Positions 13,975 to 27,603 of a stretch of 64,000 bases of DNA are shown here, piece by piece. The stretch's first letter is position 1, and the number at the start of each line of letters is the position of its first letter. Source of the DNA: Agapanthus africanus (lineage: Eukaryota > Streptophyta > Magnoliopsida > Asparagales > Amaryllidaceae); the NCBI GenBank assembly GCA_030015575.1, contig CM057347.1:507225176-507289175 (forward strand). The letters run 5' to 3'. Position numbers and translations under genes: made by a program. Under the pieces are notes generated by a model. That model was given only the letters and a program-made list of their open reading frames with translations. It was not told the origin of the DNA and ran no database searches.

Positions 13975-15578
13975 ATGAGTACACCGGACAGGACTCGCCG
14001 GGAACATGCTAGTTGGTATTATACCTGAAGTCAGATAGCAGTTCCCTGGTGACATGTGTACAGGTTAGTTCGTCGACCTGAGATCGTCATTTGTCTCGTG
14101 TGAGTTCCCACTGTGCTTTGATTACTACCCTACCACGGCTCAAAAGAATCATGCAAACAGGTTTTAGTTGGGTACAGTCCCGAACCACATGGAGGCAGTG
14201 AGAGGATCGACAGGGGTTTCGTCTCTCCCGGTATTGGGGGTGAGATCGCGCTGTGTCTAAGAGAGCCATTACACGAAGTCCTTGGCCAAGACAGGAGATT
14301 TACTGGTAGGTATTCCAGTAGTATCTCAGGGTGTTCTGGTCTACACTCCGACACGATTTGTACCGCTTTTAGGGGTCTGACTTTTACCAACCCCCTAGGC
14401 CCGACATGCGATGCTCATAGACGAACGGACCGGACTGTACGGATATTGTCACTGACAGGCTCAGTAGGGTGTCAGGATGAGCTCGCTCATCGACCTCCCT
14501 TTTGGTCAATACCTGGTAGCCCGTTACGTACGGCTAGTACCACTGACGTGCTAGTGGTTAAATCCACAGCCAGAGTATTGACGAGTCTTTAGAGTCCCCC
14601 ACAGACAGTTTCTCAAGTTTCGGGCGAAACGTTGTAGAGGTCGTATGATATATGGCAGGGTCCGATCATATACGTGCAGTAGTGCACAGATCATGATCGG
14701 GCGGATCATACTAGTGGGCTTTGGTTTAAGCCGGATCCTAGTATTAGATTTGTTGGATTACTTTAGTCTCATCGTATTCGCATTCAGTCGGAATGCGGAT
14801 GCAGGTATGTATATACAGGTGAGGGGTATCCTTGTGATCCGTCACGAGTTTACTTTAGATGTTGTCGTATCTTTTTATTTGTTGTAAACATTTGGAGTAA
14901 TGTTTACAAATGGAAATTGTGAGCTTAAATCATCATTTTGAGCATTTAATGTGACATAGACTTCATTAGTGACTCATGGTCTCTTTTCTTGTGCTAATGT
15001 CATATTATGTGATTGATTTGTGGTTTGAAATGTGGGGAAAAGAGAGAAGGGCAGCCATGATAATGTTTGCTCTTGTATTATTTTGCTTGGACTCTCTCAT
15101 TTTTGATCATACAATACAAGATAAGAAAAGGAAAAGGCTTCTTCTTTCTTCTTCTTCCTCTAGCTCACAACCTCCATTGATGGCTTCATCTTCAACCTCC
15201 ATCCATGCAATGGATGCAAGAGACAAAGTTGCCACACACATTCTCTACATTGCCTTGGACACGTCGGCTAGCAAACTTCGTGTCCGAGTTGCTTCGGACG
15301 AAGCGGGAGCCCGTAAAAAGACTCGATGATGTGGTGCCCTTTTCGACGAGGAGACCGGAGATCGGAGATGCCGCGGGGAGTTTGGGATGGTGGCCAAAGA
15401 CCGAAGGACACGGATCGATCGGTATAGCTTTCTAACCCTTTCTCTAGTTGCTAGTTGTAGGTTAATGGTTCGATCCGGATTTAAAGTATACGATAGCGCC
15501 GGTTTCAAGTTTATGAAAAGTTTTCGTTTCCGCATTTTGGCCTCGTACAGACGGCCGGGGCGCTACCGTAGACTTACA

Positions 15579-18500
15579 TGGTATCAGAGCCACGCCATTA
15601 ACCTTTACTAGCTTGCTCTAACGTGTTTAGAACTTCGATCGAACTAAATTTCCAAAACCGCGATTCCAATTTATGCAGTTTCTATCAAAAATTTTTTGTC
15701 GTCGAAAAATTATTTTGAGTATTGCAGAAAATTAGGCAGGCTTTTCTTAGAACAGTGTAGAAATTTCGTAGCCTGAGCCCACTATAGCGCCGCGGAACCG
15801 CGGCATGACCCTTGTTTTGGCCGCGGTTCCGCCACACTACTGTAGCATTAGGGCACCAAAATTTCTACAGTGGTCTCTGAATTGGAATTGGGGTTTCTGG
15901 TAATTTTATTTTTGGCCCAGATTATTTTGAGTACTGGGTATTGTGCTTGGGGCCCACTTCGGGAAATTTTGTCGATCGAAAATTTTAAACATGTTAGTTC
16001 ACAGTATTTACATTATATCTGCAACCGTGAATGTCATTTGATCGGTAAATCTTGTCTAATCGCTATAGCCCCTTTAGACGGATTTGCGAACGTGACATTC
16101 ACGTTGATGTTCTGTGTTGTACTGTGATGTCGCGGATTTGTCGTAGTGGATAGCCTGGATGCAATGGTAATACAGTTTGGTTGTATTTGTACATTTGATA
16201 TTGCGAGGCGAGCGTCCGACATGTGGACTGCCGTCACTGCATGTTTGTATATTATTCTTTTGGGGCATGACCGGTCTGAGGTCGATGTACCCGTTGTATA
16301 TATTATACTTTCTGTACTAGGATTACCCCGCGGTGGGGTGCACGGATAGCCGGGTTCTAGAGGGCAACAGGCCCGCATCTCATGGCTCTGAGACGGAGGG
16401 GGCTTCACTCTAGAATTGGCGGGCTATTCGCCACACTCGTAGGGGGTACAGGTTGACCCAAGGAGGGGTGCTCAAGTTACCGGATTCCGTGAAGTGCTGG
16501 GTGGTCCATTCACTTTGCTGAAGGGGGCTGCCTCGCTTCAGGTTTTGGCGGGTAACTTGCCGCGCCCGTAGGGGTCTAGGATTTCATTGCACAGGCTATC
16601 CACACGACCAGGGGAACGTCGGGTTTCAGTAGCGGCTCTATAAAACCCGGGGATCCCAGATTATCTGTATTGTTCTATGATGCTTATTACATTTCTGTGA
16701 TGTTGCATTTTATCACGCCATGAGCGAATATTATATATTGATATATATACTAGTAGATGTTGTATATGTTTTGCACCCGCGCTAGTCCAGTCCCCGCTCT
16801 GTCGTTAGTTAAGTAACCTAACGGGTGATGACGGGACCCAGTGGCGAATGCGGATGGCATATACGTACATCATATTTTCGTTCTTTTGTGGTGTGATTAA
16901 TTGATGAGACTGTATTGATTCGGATCAATGCAAGCTAAACAAACCTATTCTGATGTTGTTGGAACATTTTTCAAAAAGCTGTTATTGCAAGGACGTTCTC
17001 TTTTGTTTTGCACAGTGGTATTCGGTTATGAATATCCAGCACCTCAGTCGACGAGGCAAGGGTCGAGATCCCTTCACCGGGAGTGATCCCTTGGACAGAA
17101 GTTTGCGTCAGGATAATAACTTCACTATAGCCGATTACTTTTTACTTTGCATCGTGGTATTCAGTTGGAATATCCTGCACCTCATTCTACGGGGAAAGAG
17201 CCGAGATCCCGTCACCGGGAGTAACCTCTTTAGCAAAGGTTTTCGCCACTATATTTTTATAAAAATGCTATTTGGTTCCTTCAACGATATTAAGTTCATT
17301 ACGTTAAAGGTTTTTCGCCAAAAACCATTCGTAGCCCTCCGTCATTTCCTACAAGTGGTACTTAGTATTCGTGTTGCGTTTGTTGACTCCGTCGAGGCGT
17401 AGTGTACGGTAGCTAAGTGGTGCTTGTTTGTAGCATCGATATGCGATTGGTTAGGACAGTCGTGCGCCCTTGTTGACTCCGTCAAGGGCACGTACGGGTG
17501 GGTTTAATGCAATCAAGATAATGACGGGTTGAACTTGACTAGGACTCTTTGATTTGTTGACTTCGTCAAGGTCACTTGGGTCCTAGGGGTAAAAACACAC
17601 ATCGGGAGTTTCTAAAGAAACTGAAACTTACCAGGCATGCGCATACCTTCTGGAGTGTGATGACTTGAGTGGATTCCATCAAGTTATCATGCGATGATAG
17701 TTGGATCCCGATTCCCACTGATGAGTTGGTTTACTCCTCGGGTGATCCCGACTAATTCTTCTTTCAGGTTTGGAGGAGAATTTGACGATACCGTGGGAGG
17801 TTTTCTGATTGGATAAATTGATAACCATTCTGATCTAGGTTAGAGTGCACACATAGTGTTTCTTTTCTCTCTCTCTCTCTCTTTGGCAGCGACCATGACC
17901 CGACCCTAGACTATAACTCAGTGACCGAGTTAACTGAACTTTCTTAAAACACCGGCTTTTGGATTGTCAGAGTTGCATACCTCATTGCCACTCCTACTTT
18001 TATCCTTTTCTCCAGAACACCCCGTATTACTACGAACATCCACTTCCATTGGATAAAACCATCGTATGGTTATATATAAACTCGAAGGAACTTGTTCCAG
18101 ATTCGAGGATAGTTTCTGGTTCTGGAGAAAATGAATAGGACTATTCAGTTGTCTTTTCCTTTTACCGTCTCTCAGGTTGCGAGTGCTCCTTGGATTAGGA
18201 CGGTACACCTGTTACGCTAATTGGATAGTCTTCTTCCAAACCATAGGCAGGTGCCTAGCGGTAGGGAATGAAGAAAACCAATTAGCCTAACGATGGTGTA
18301 TAGAAGGTAATAAGTTAAGACAAAATAAAGAGATTAGTAAGAGGGCAAAGTAAATTGCGACTGCTATTCACAACCAAACCAAGTATTTCATCGCCACTCC
18401 TACTTCACCTTTGTATTTCTCCAGGACACTCCGTATCACTACGAAGATCCACAGTTATTTGGATACTCCATCGTATGGTTATATACGAACTCGAAGGAAC

Positions 18501-21323
18501 TTGTTCCAGTTCGGGGATGGATTCTGGTTCAGGAGAAATAGGAATAAGGTTTTATTCAGTTGACTTTTATCTTTACCTTCTCTCGGGTTGTGAGTGCTCC
18601 TAGGATTAGGACAGTACACCTATTACGCTTGTTGGATAGTCTTCTTCCAAACCATAGGCTGGTGCCGAACGGTAGGGAAGGAAGAAAACCATTAAGCCTA
18701 AAGGGGTGTGCAGAAAGTAATGACTAAAGACATATAAAGGGATTTGGAGAGATGGCAAAGAAACATACGGTTACAGTTGTGAATCTGATAATGGAAGAGG
18801 CATTACTAAGAATACCCGGATACCTCTTCGAAACATTTACATGTTTCAGTTTCACTGTGTATTGTTAAAAGAAAATTAATTTCCCAATTAGTCCTTGCTC
18901 CACGGTATGTATTTACCAGGGTTGATTCTCACATCTGTATGGTTTTACAGATGATGAGTGGGAGTAAGTTATTGGGAATTGGGTGATCATCCTCATTATA
19001 TCGGGATTCGTTGTAATTGATGATATTTGAGGAAATCGCCTGAGTTGTTTGCCGGACGGCAAATATTTGGTTTTGAATATCCGTTGTTATGCACCAATTT
19101 CAAATTGATATATCTGTACGTTTATTTTTTATAAAGTGAGATATAACTTTTTGAAATTATGTCTATGACATTTACCTATATCAGTGGATGGTTAGGTAAG
19201 GAGCATTAAACAGCGGTGTAATTCTTCTTAACCATAAGTACAGTTTTCAACCTACGACGCACAGGATTTGAGTTATTCAACTCAGGGGACTTATACAAAG
19301 CATTGTATATTGTCCAGTGTCCATTAAGACAGAGGGGTTGGTCCCCGTACTATATTCTGTTTAGTTGTGACTTCTCTAGTTTTTAGACAAGTGTTTTGTA
19401 GAAACATAAGGTCCAAGTTTTGAGAAATTATAGGTATATAAATAAAGTAGAGAACCAGGTATCGCAAGTATCAGGATTCTTCAAGGTGATCGAAGATGTA
19501 GATACTTGTGTATGGTATTCAGTTGATAGTAATGAATATGAAAACTTGCTTCTCTTTCAGGTTACTCATATCTGGATGCACTCCTAAGTTGAGTAATGCT
19601 GATCGGCCTCTCTCCATTTAGTTGACATGCACTGGAGACAGCTGCATGATTTGAATCTGGTTCCAATTAAATCAGTGCCTCTGTTTCTATATTAGATATA
19701 AAATGGCTCATATCTTAACGATGTTAAGGTATATGGAGTTGTCCGGCTTATGCTTAAAACTAGACTCTGGATAACTCAAGGCACGTTTCTGTAATGGCTG
19801 TTTGTGGGTTGACCCGGGCTATGACGAGGGTTGACTTTCTACCATCTGGAAGATCAACAGTGATATTGTTCTAGACTCGCCACAGTTTTGATAAAAATGG
19901 ATATTTTCAGAAAACAGTAGTGGGAGTATGGTAGAACTGGAAGTGATTCCAGAACCACAGACGATTACTGAAAATTTAATAGGGACCTAAGGATTCAATC
20001 AGGATTGACATTTCATTAGCCACTCCGCAGATATGGTGGGTAACCTCAGGCACCCGAGAGGTACTCCGATAGCCTCAAGGACGGTGACAGGGAGGTTCTT
20101 GTTTACCCAGACTTGACACTACTGTTGTTCCAGGCTATGAGACCCGGCAGGAGGATGAGTATAGCGTCATTCTAAACTAGCTTTAGAAGTGCACGTATAT
20201 ATGACTCTGCCAGAGGGTTATCGTAGTCAGTGGGAGCAGCGGAAGCATAGTGGAAAAGTAGCTTATGTCTATGGACTAAAGCAGATATAGCGGAGATAGA
20301 TCATCTATTTTTAATGTGACAGTCATGGACTTTGACTTCATCAGAATAGGAGATGGATCTGTTAAGAAGGTAGTAGTGTGTGATGTCCTGGTATTTGGAT
20401 GGCATACACAAAATAGGAAGTGAAATTCCTATACTACGATCGGTTATACTTTGGTTGTCACACAGTGGTTTTTCCACAAAGGACTTGGATATTACATCAG
20501 ACATTCTGGTTACTAGATCTATGGTTTTAGATCCAGATTTGGGTAGTTTCCCAATCTGGGTACTTAGAAAGTATTCTAAAAGTATTTAGAATGGACGACT
20601 CCTGGCATGGTGATGTACGTACAGGTGATGGAGTCACCCTCTCTAAAGGTGTATTACAAACTTAAGGGGAAAGGGATGTGCATGATTGGCAGATCACTTG
20701 CTTAGGCAATTGAGTTGATCATAAGATGTCAAGTACCACACCAGATGTTGTTTTTGCACTAGATGCAATAAGTTGATATTGATCCAATCCTGGAGAAACA
20801 TTCAGAAGCAGGTTTAGAACATAAGTGGATGTTCTAGGGATATGATAACGACAGCCTCTTTCGGGAGACGGTTATCATTCCAGGCTTCCAAGGTGACCTG
20901 GATGACAGAGTGACTGTCAGAGTTATAGTTTTCCCTCTAACGAGGGGCAATTGTTTGGACAGGAGGTCCAAGCGGATACTGAGGGAGGCATGGCGCAGGA
21001 TACTGATTAAGTTCAGTTGACGATACAGTCTAAGAAGTTTGGATTTGGAGTTCATTTATGAACTAGGTCCCATCAGATATCCAGACATATTCTAAGACAG
21101 GTATTGCTCATTTCGGGAGATGGCTTTCTCCGCGAACTTGAGATAAAGAGAGACATAGAAAGAAACATTATCGCGGATCCACTCACTGAGGCTATTCCTC
21201 GAACGCAATAGTTTCGCAAATGGGCTTTGTGAAACTGATTAGTAGAGGAGTTGGGTGTTCGGTATCACACGGGCTGTGAGTATGCGACATCGCAATAATT
21301 AGTCTTGAGTGCAAGTGGGAGAT
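15579..21323 (+). pseudogene. Decayed interior of Copia element A
   Basis: It starts with the primer site TGGTATCAGAGCC and contains the same leader layout as element B: a GC-rich hairpin (15792-15832), two GAGATCCC-rich modules (about 17005-17110 and 17150-17240), and three GTTGACTYCGTCRAGG motifs (about 17379, 17470 and 17553). A CT-rich tract ending in AG lies at about 17865-17887. Pol is only recognisable as scraps: integrase-like text near 19620-19780, RT-like text near 20170-20590 and RNase H-like text near 21040-21190. It is broken in many places with no frame above about 100 codons. The decay is much deeper than the LTR divergence would suggest. Confidence 0.8.
17975..18690 (+). repeat. 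Direct duplication inside element A
   Basis: Two copies of about 310 bp, roughly 17975-18285 and 18385-18690. Both run from GCCACTCCTACTT through ACGAACTCGAAGGAACTTGTTCC-like text to ATTGGATAGTCTTCTTCC and the ACCATAGGC block. The copies have diverged by roughly a tenth and are separated by about 100 bp. I do not recognise the duplicated sequence. Confidence 0.75.
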
Positions 21324-23344
21324 TGTTGAATATAGTGCCCTCAAAGTCAATTATTGGATTGCAGACACGTGATTGCAATGATTGAGGGAGGACCTATACC
21401 GGTAGGACAGTCTTACTCAAGATGATAGTATGTTATCTGGTTTATCTTTATCATCGTGTACAGCTTTAGGTGACCTTACAGATTACTATTACACATTGAT
21501 AGAGCCCTTAGGATTCTTGCTTGACTACCAGCAGTATGATGGCGATCATATACGTGGGAGCTGGGGTCTATAAGCACATCCTTAAAAGGCCCCTAGTTGT
21601 GGGAGTTTCGAGACTGAGCATCGATACTCTATTAGTAGACTAGTGTATACAGTCGAGATCCCGACGAGGGGCGGTGGCCGGTCTCACAAGCCATTGGTGT
21701 CAGTTGGTTCACCTAAGATGTATACTGGTGCTTATTGGGTTATGAGTACACCGGACAGGACTCGCCGGGAACATGCTAGTTGGTATTATACCTAACGTCA
21801 GATAGCAGTTCCCTGGTGACATGTGTACAGGTTAGTTCATCGACCTGAGATCGTCATTTGTCTCGTGTGAGTTCCCACTGTGCTTTGATTACTACCCTAC
21901 CACGGCTCAAAGGAATCATGCAAACAGGTTTTAGTTGGGTACAGTTCCCAGCCACATAGAGGCAGTGAGAGGATCGGCAGGGGTTTCGTCTCTCCCGGTA
22001 TTGGGGGTGAGATCGCGCTGTGTCTAGGAGAGCCATTACACGAAGTCCTTGGCCAAGACAGGAGATTTACTGGTAGGTATTCCAGTAGTATCTCAGGATG
22101 TTCTGGGCTACACTCCGACACGACTTGTACCGCTTTTGGGGGTCTGACTTTTACCAACCCCCTAGGCCCGACATGCGATGCTCATAGACGAACAGAACGG
22201 ACTGTACGGATATTGTCACTGACAGGCTCAGTAGGGTGTCAGGATGAGCTCGCTCATCGACCTCCCTTTTGGTCAATACCTGGTAGCCCGTTACGTACGG
22301 CTAGTACCACTGACGTGCTAGTGGTTAAATCCACAGCCAGAGTATTGACGAGTCTTTAGAGTCCCCCACAGACAGTTTCTCAAGTTTCGGGCGAAACGTT
22401 GTAGAGGTCGTATGATATATGGCAGGGTCCGATCATATACGTGCAGTAGTGCACGGATCATGATCGGGCGGATCATACTAGTGGGCTTTGGTTTAAGCCG
22501 GATCCTAGTATTAGATTTGTTGGATTACTTTAGTCTTATCGTATTCGCATTCAGTCGGAATGCGGATGCAGGTATGTATATACAGGTAAGGGGTATCCTT
22601 GTGATCCGTCACGAGTTTACTTTAGATATTGCCGTATCTTTTTATTTGTTGTAAACATTTGGATTAATGTTTACAAATGGAAATTGTGAGCTTAAATCAT
22701 CATTTTGAGCATTTAATGTGACATAGACTTCATTAGTGACTCATGGTCTCTTTTCTTGTGCTAATGTCACATTATGTGATTGATTTGTGGTTTGAAATGA
22801 GGGGAAGAGAGAGAAGGGCAGCCATGATAATGTTTGCTCTTGTATTATTTTGCTTGGACTCTCTCATTTTTGATCATACAATACAAGATAAGAAAAGGAA
22901 AAGGCTTCTTCTTTCTTCTTCTTCCTCTAGCTCACAACCTCCATTGATGGCTTCATCTTCAACCTCCATCCATGCAATGATGCAAGAGACAAAGTTGTCA
23001 CACACATTCTCTACATCGTCTTGGACACGTCAGCTAGCAAACTTCGTATCCGAGTTGCTTCGGACGAAGCGGGAGCCCGTAAAAAGACTCGATGATGTGG
23101 TGCCCTTTCCGACGAGAAGACCGGAGATCGGAGATGCCGCGAGGAGCTTGGGATGGTGGCCAAAGACCGAAGGACACGGATCGATCGGTATAGCTTTCCA
23201 ACCCTTTCTCTAGTTGCTAGTTGTAGGTTAATGGTTCGATCCGAATTTAAAGTATACGATAGCGCCGGTTTCAAGTTTATGAAAATTTTTCGTTTCCGCA
23301 TTTTGGCCTCGTACAGACGGCCGGGACGCTACCGTAGACTTACA
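21324..23344 (+). repeat. 3' LTR of element A
   Basis: 2021 bp from TGTTGAATATAG to GTAGACTTACA. It follows the purine tract GCAAGTGGGAGAT and is followed by the TSD copy CTCCT (23345-23349). It is the uninterrupted version of the split 5' LTR and shows the empty site for element B at about 21741. Confidence 0.92.
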
Positions 23345-24049
23345 CTCCTTTGTAAATACTGGCCCTGAAATGGGTATAACACAAAATATGCAAAAATAAT
23401 GAATAAAGGCATCCCCATGCGGGAGCTAGCTCTTCGCCAAAGGCGGAATCACAACCACACGCAATATATATCATAATATAGCCAATAAGCATATAAAAGC
23501 ACAAGGAAAATAAAACGTCCCGTCGGCTCAAGTGAGCATCGACACCAGAAATAGAATACATACAAATCTCACAAGCTCACCATCTAAGTCCAATATATAA
23601 CTGGTGGAAAACGGTAGATAAGTAGATAGAGTATACTAGATACAATAATAATATACAAAGTGGGAACCAAATATCCTCTCAACCCACCCAAGCAAACCGC
23701 AAGTCGATGCAAATGGAGTAGAGGAAGATAACACACCCGCCGCTGCTATGCTGACGGGTCAGACCTGCAAAAATACTGTGGCACAACGGGAGCAAGTTGC
23801 CAACTCGTGAGTAGTAAGTAACATCTAATAAGGCTATCGTAAGCATGCACGCAATTGCGTCACAACCTACATATATCAATATGATACGATGTACTAGCAT
23901 GAATGCAACATAAATGCATAATCAAACACGAAACCTGAACATGTCTAGTATGAGAAAATCTTTATTCTTATCTTAGAAAAACCTCTGTGCAATAAACCGA
24001 ATTATCATTAATGAAATCAACAGAAAATCCGTGTCAAGTATCGACACAA

Positions 24050-24121
24050 TATATGTATATCTCAATATCTCAATGTCTCGATATCTCGATATCTCAATGT
24101 CTCAATATCTCAATGTCTCGG
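24050..24121. repeat. Short minisatellite in solo LTR C
   Basis: Eight or so copies of a 9-base unit of the form ATCTCAATR / GTCTCGATA in tandem, with A/G and C/T exchange between copies. It lies within the right part of LTR C. Confidence 0.8.
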
Positions 24122-26452
24122 GCTCCGTCAGTCCGAATCGGCTCATCTCATCAAATCTCACGACTACGGTTGGTATCCTCCGGATATCCACCGTGCCAGA
24201 CATCACCGGTAGGTTGCCTGCCCCTTCCAGGCTCATCGTCTACAACTCGAGCTTCTTGCCCCGGGGTACCATACCGGGCCCACCATGTACCCGAGACGGT
24301 TCATCCTACTTCTCGAATCGGGTCTCGAAAACTAACAGAAATCAGGAAAACTCATGGTGGACGACACATACATCATATCACGAGAAAACCGCAACTTGCA
24401 TTTTTAAAAGGATAATAAGTTTATAAAATTCTTGCGGTTTTCCCCAAAATCCAGAAATCTCATAAGTACTGAAATTCTCAAGAAGAATCACAATATGTAA
24501 GCATGTCGGTAATGATGGGTGTCTAAGATATCGATAACATACGATGTGATGCATGACTAGAAAACTATGTATGAAAGATGATGCAATGAGTTATATACAT
24601 ATGACTAGCAATCCTACGTATCCATCCTGATGAAATGAATATACAACTACCAGTTTACATATCATATGTGATGCAAATGTTTTTGATGCTAATCTAAGCA
24701 AGTTCTAAAGTGTTCGTGGCATAGCAATTACCAAAGGCGTGTGTGTTCGCATGAATAGTGCACGTGCAGCATGAACCAATGGTAATGGTGCAAGTGTCCT
24801 AGGTAGTGACATCATAAGTAAAAAAATGCGATGCATGATATGAATGGTTTGAAGCTAGCATATAGATGCAAGAACTACTAATAATCCTAACCATCAGGCT
24901 ACGCATAAAGATGCAAGAACTACTAATAACCCTAACTATCGGGCGTCTTGCGCCATCCAGACGATCCCCCCATAGATGTGTACATCTACTCACCGGGACG
25001 CCTCTGCTAATCTGATCCGATCTCAGCCTTGCCTTTCCGCGCCACTTCCGACGTCTCTGCACCCGATCCTAGAATCGCACACAAGTAAATAAGATGATAG
25101 ATATATAAACAGTCGCGGACACAAACGATACAAGACACCAACGCGCACTAATCTAGACGCGCGCACACTAGGTGCACAAAACGCGCTCGCGACAACACCA
25201 CAAACCACAACTAGGGTCGCTATACGTGACAACCGCCAAGCCTAGAACCCGATCGCACCAATCGCGCATTCACAACACACAAAATATTTTAGGGAATAGC
25301 TTATAGATCATTCCAACCTCAAACTTACTTAAAATCGATTTAATCCAAAAACCTATTAAGCAACAACTTACCATTTTAGTAGAAATCTAGATGTTTTAAC
25401 AAAACTAGCGGCCACAATGTTCACTTAATATCTTAATTAGGCTACACAATTATTAAAAAAAATTAATCTCATCTATTTACATTAATCATGAAATTAGTTT
25501 GCAAGATTATTTATTTAAGACAATTTAAAAGTAACAATTAGCAAATTATCAACTAGTTTAGATTTTTCAAGTCTTAAGATATTAAACTGCACATTGAAAC
25601 CATAATCAAGTGATAAAACCCTAACTCGAACCCAAACCCCTTTCTTTAGAATTTCTAACTTGCAATTAGAACCATAATAATTCCTAAATAAGTTTGATTT
25701 AAAGTAATAAATCAACAAGGTAACCATTGGCTAAGATTTATACCTCAACAATTTAGGGATTCAACTTGCAAACTTAGCCTCCCCAAAATGCTTCATTGCT
25801 CCTAGATCCATGCTAGTTTGGGCCAAAAAATATTGGGTGAAGATTTAACTATGAATTTGTGAGAGTTTGTGTGGATTTTTGATGGAAAAAATGAAGATTT
25901 TAAAGATGAAATGATATGGAGAATGGGGATGGGGACTGCTGCCTTGGGCTCGACCAGCTTTGAAGGAGAGAGAGAAGTGAGTGGGTGTGTGTGGGTGTGT
26001 GTAGAAACATCACCCCAAACTCATTTAATGCACCAAACATCAATCTTTTCTATTCTATTTTATTTTCTAATTAACTTTCTTTTATTTTTTTCCTAGAATT
26101 ATCTTGAACTATGGAGAAAATTTTTAGAAAAAGGAACATGTTACAAAATTGGTTTTGAGTTGTCATGGTGCTCTATTGTGTGCTTAACTCATTCTAATTT
26201 GTAATTACCACTAATTAAATGTATAAGTGAAACCTTAAAATAATATTTGAAAATAATTAATTAAGAAAAATATTTAAGTAAACTAGCAATTTATAAGTGA
26301 CTAATTAAATACCAAATACTAGCAATTATATAGCTAAAATAGGTATAATTAAGTCTATGTTGAAAAATAATTATATCTTGGTTTTTACGGAAAAACACGT
26401 ATTATTAATTATTAATACATAATTAACCTAATCGAATTTCCAAAACGTCACA

Positions 26453-27603
26453 GACCTCACCCGAGGATCTAAGGAATTTGATAGAGCGGAATCGAAGCCG
26501 CACCGCCGCGTACACCAGGAGCGGGGATAGCCGCCACTCCGACTGCGCTGAATCCTTGGGGTATCACCACCGTCTCGAAGCCCTCAAAAAGAAAATCGAA
26601 GGCATACGACGAGATGGCCATACATCTGGCGAGGGAGCCAGGTATTTCGCTGATTCGGTCACAAAGCCTTTTACAGAAGAGCTGCTGGCCGAGCACGTCT
26701 CGTCCAGGAACAAGCCGTCCAAAGTGGCCCTCTTCGATGGGAAGTCCGACCCGAAGGATCACCTTGACGCATTTACTGCGGACATGAGCTTTCAGGACAG
26801 TTCAGACGCGGCTCATTGTCGAGCTTTCCCCACTACCCTAATCCGAGCTGGTCAGGACTGGTTCCGGGAGCTTGCACCGCGCTCTATCTCGACCTTTGAC
26901 GAGCTGGGTACCCAGTTCCTCGGTCATTTCGTTGGGAACCGACGATAGAAAAGGACGGTCGACTACCTGTTCACCATAAAGAGCGGAGACAAGGAATCTT
27001 TCAAAGGATATGTCACTTGCTTCTACAACGCCCTCCTGGAGGTTCCCGTGCACCGCGATGAAACAGTTATCACCGTGTTGAGGTCGGGTCTTAGGCACAA
27101 AGAGTGGCTCCGCTCTTTTGCATTAGTGCAACCTAAGACTGTGGCCAAAGTAAAAGCTTGGACCGAGCAAAAGATCAAGCTCAAGTCAGAGGTGAACTCC
27201 AACCTGCCCAGAGGCGACCAAGCCGACTGAAAGAAGAGGGGCAGGGAAGAGACAAAGAAGGTCGATCATCTGAAACCTTACTCCCCGAGGTTTCAGGAGT
27301 ACACTCTTCTGAACATCTCCCAGACCGAGCTGCTGGAGGAAACTAAGGGCGAGAGGTTCTTTAAACTCCTGCCAGTTACCCAAAAAGCGAGCAAGCGTCT
27401 CCGCGGCCCGTACTGCGCCTATCACAGGTCGCAGGGTCACCCGACGGAGGATTGCAAGCAGCTTCGTGATTACATCGAGGAGTTGATCTGTTCAGGTCAC
27501 CTGGCGAAATACCTGCGAGATAAACGTCAGGTAGATAGGGGTCAAGCCGACCAACTCGAATCTGGAGAGCTGACGATCGGGCAGATCATGGTCATCACCG
27601 ACT
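26453..27603 (+). pseudogene. gag of Tat-like element D
   Basis: Encodes a Retrotrans_gag type capsid region. Text such as KVALFDGKSDPKDHLDAF near 26720, FPTTLIRAGQDWFREL near 26825, and FDELGTQFLGHFVGNRR near 26900 follows the Tat/Retrosat pattern (an F.G..DP..HL motif, then a W.F..L motif, then FL..F...R). A C-terminal short zinc-knuckle-like stretch, YCAYHRSQGHPTEDC, lies near 27413, followed by a helical LRDYIEELI segment. It is broken in about two places. After the last gag codons at 27603 there is no protease, reverse transcriptase or integrase, so D depends on pol from elsewhere. The 5' gag part lies at 2385-2741, split off by the insertion of LTR C. Confidence 0.75.

Larger units (their letters stand above)
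2947..15578 (+). repeat. 5' LTR of element A, in two pieces (2947-3369 and 13975-15578)
   Basis: The left piece matches 21324-21745 of the 3' LTR and the right piece matches the rest, ending in GTAGACTTACA at 15578. The join point in the intact 3' LTR reads GGGTTATGAGTACACC. The copies of its ATGAG flanking element B are ATAAG (3365-3369) and ATGAG (13975-13979), which dates B's insertion after A's. Confidence 0.9.
2947..23344 (+). mobile_element. Angela-type Ty1/copia element A, decayed inside, hosting element B
   Basis: Two LTRs of about 2.02 kb bound this element. The 3' LTR is 21324-23344. The 5' LTR is 2947-15578, split by element B. A perfect TSD, CTCCT, lies at 2942-2946 and 23345-23349. 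A tRNA-Met type primer-binding site (TGGTATCAGAGCC, 15579-15591) follows the 5' LTR, and a purine-rich tract (GCAAGTGGGAGAT) precedes the 3' LTR. By eye I count about 50 differences between the LTRs, roughly 2.5%, or about 1 million years under the common grass rate of 1.3e-8. The interior is broken in many places and has no long reading frame. It inserted into solo LTR C and was later hit by B. Confidence 0.9.
2742..26452 (-). mobile_element. Solo Tekay-like LTR (element C), interrupted by element A
   Basis: On the + strand the sequence starts TGTCACGACCCG at 2742 and ends AACGTCACA at 26452. Read on the - strand it begins TGTGACGTTTTGGAAATTCG and ends GGGTCGTGACA, as is usual for Tekay-type LTRs. 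It is flanked by a perfect 5-bp TSD, GACCT (2737-2741 and 26453-26457). Without the inserted element (2947-23344 plus one TSD copy) the LTR is about 3.3 kb. There is no internal region, so it is a solo LTR, most simply a product of LTR-LTR recombination. Recognisable LTR text flanks the break: AAATTTCGGCAGAGTCTCC on the left and TGTAAATACTGGCC on the right. Confidence 0.85.
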
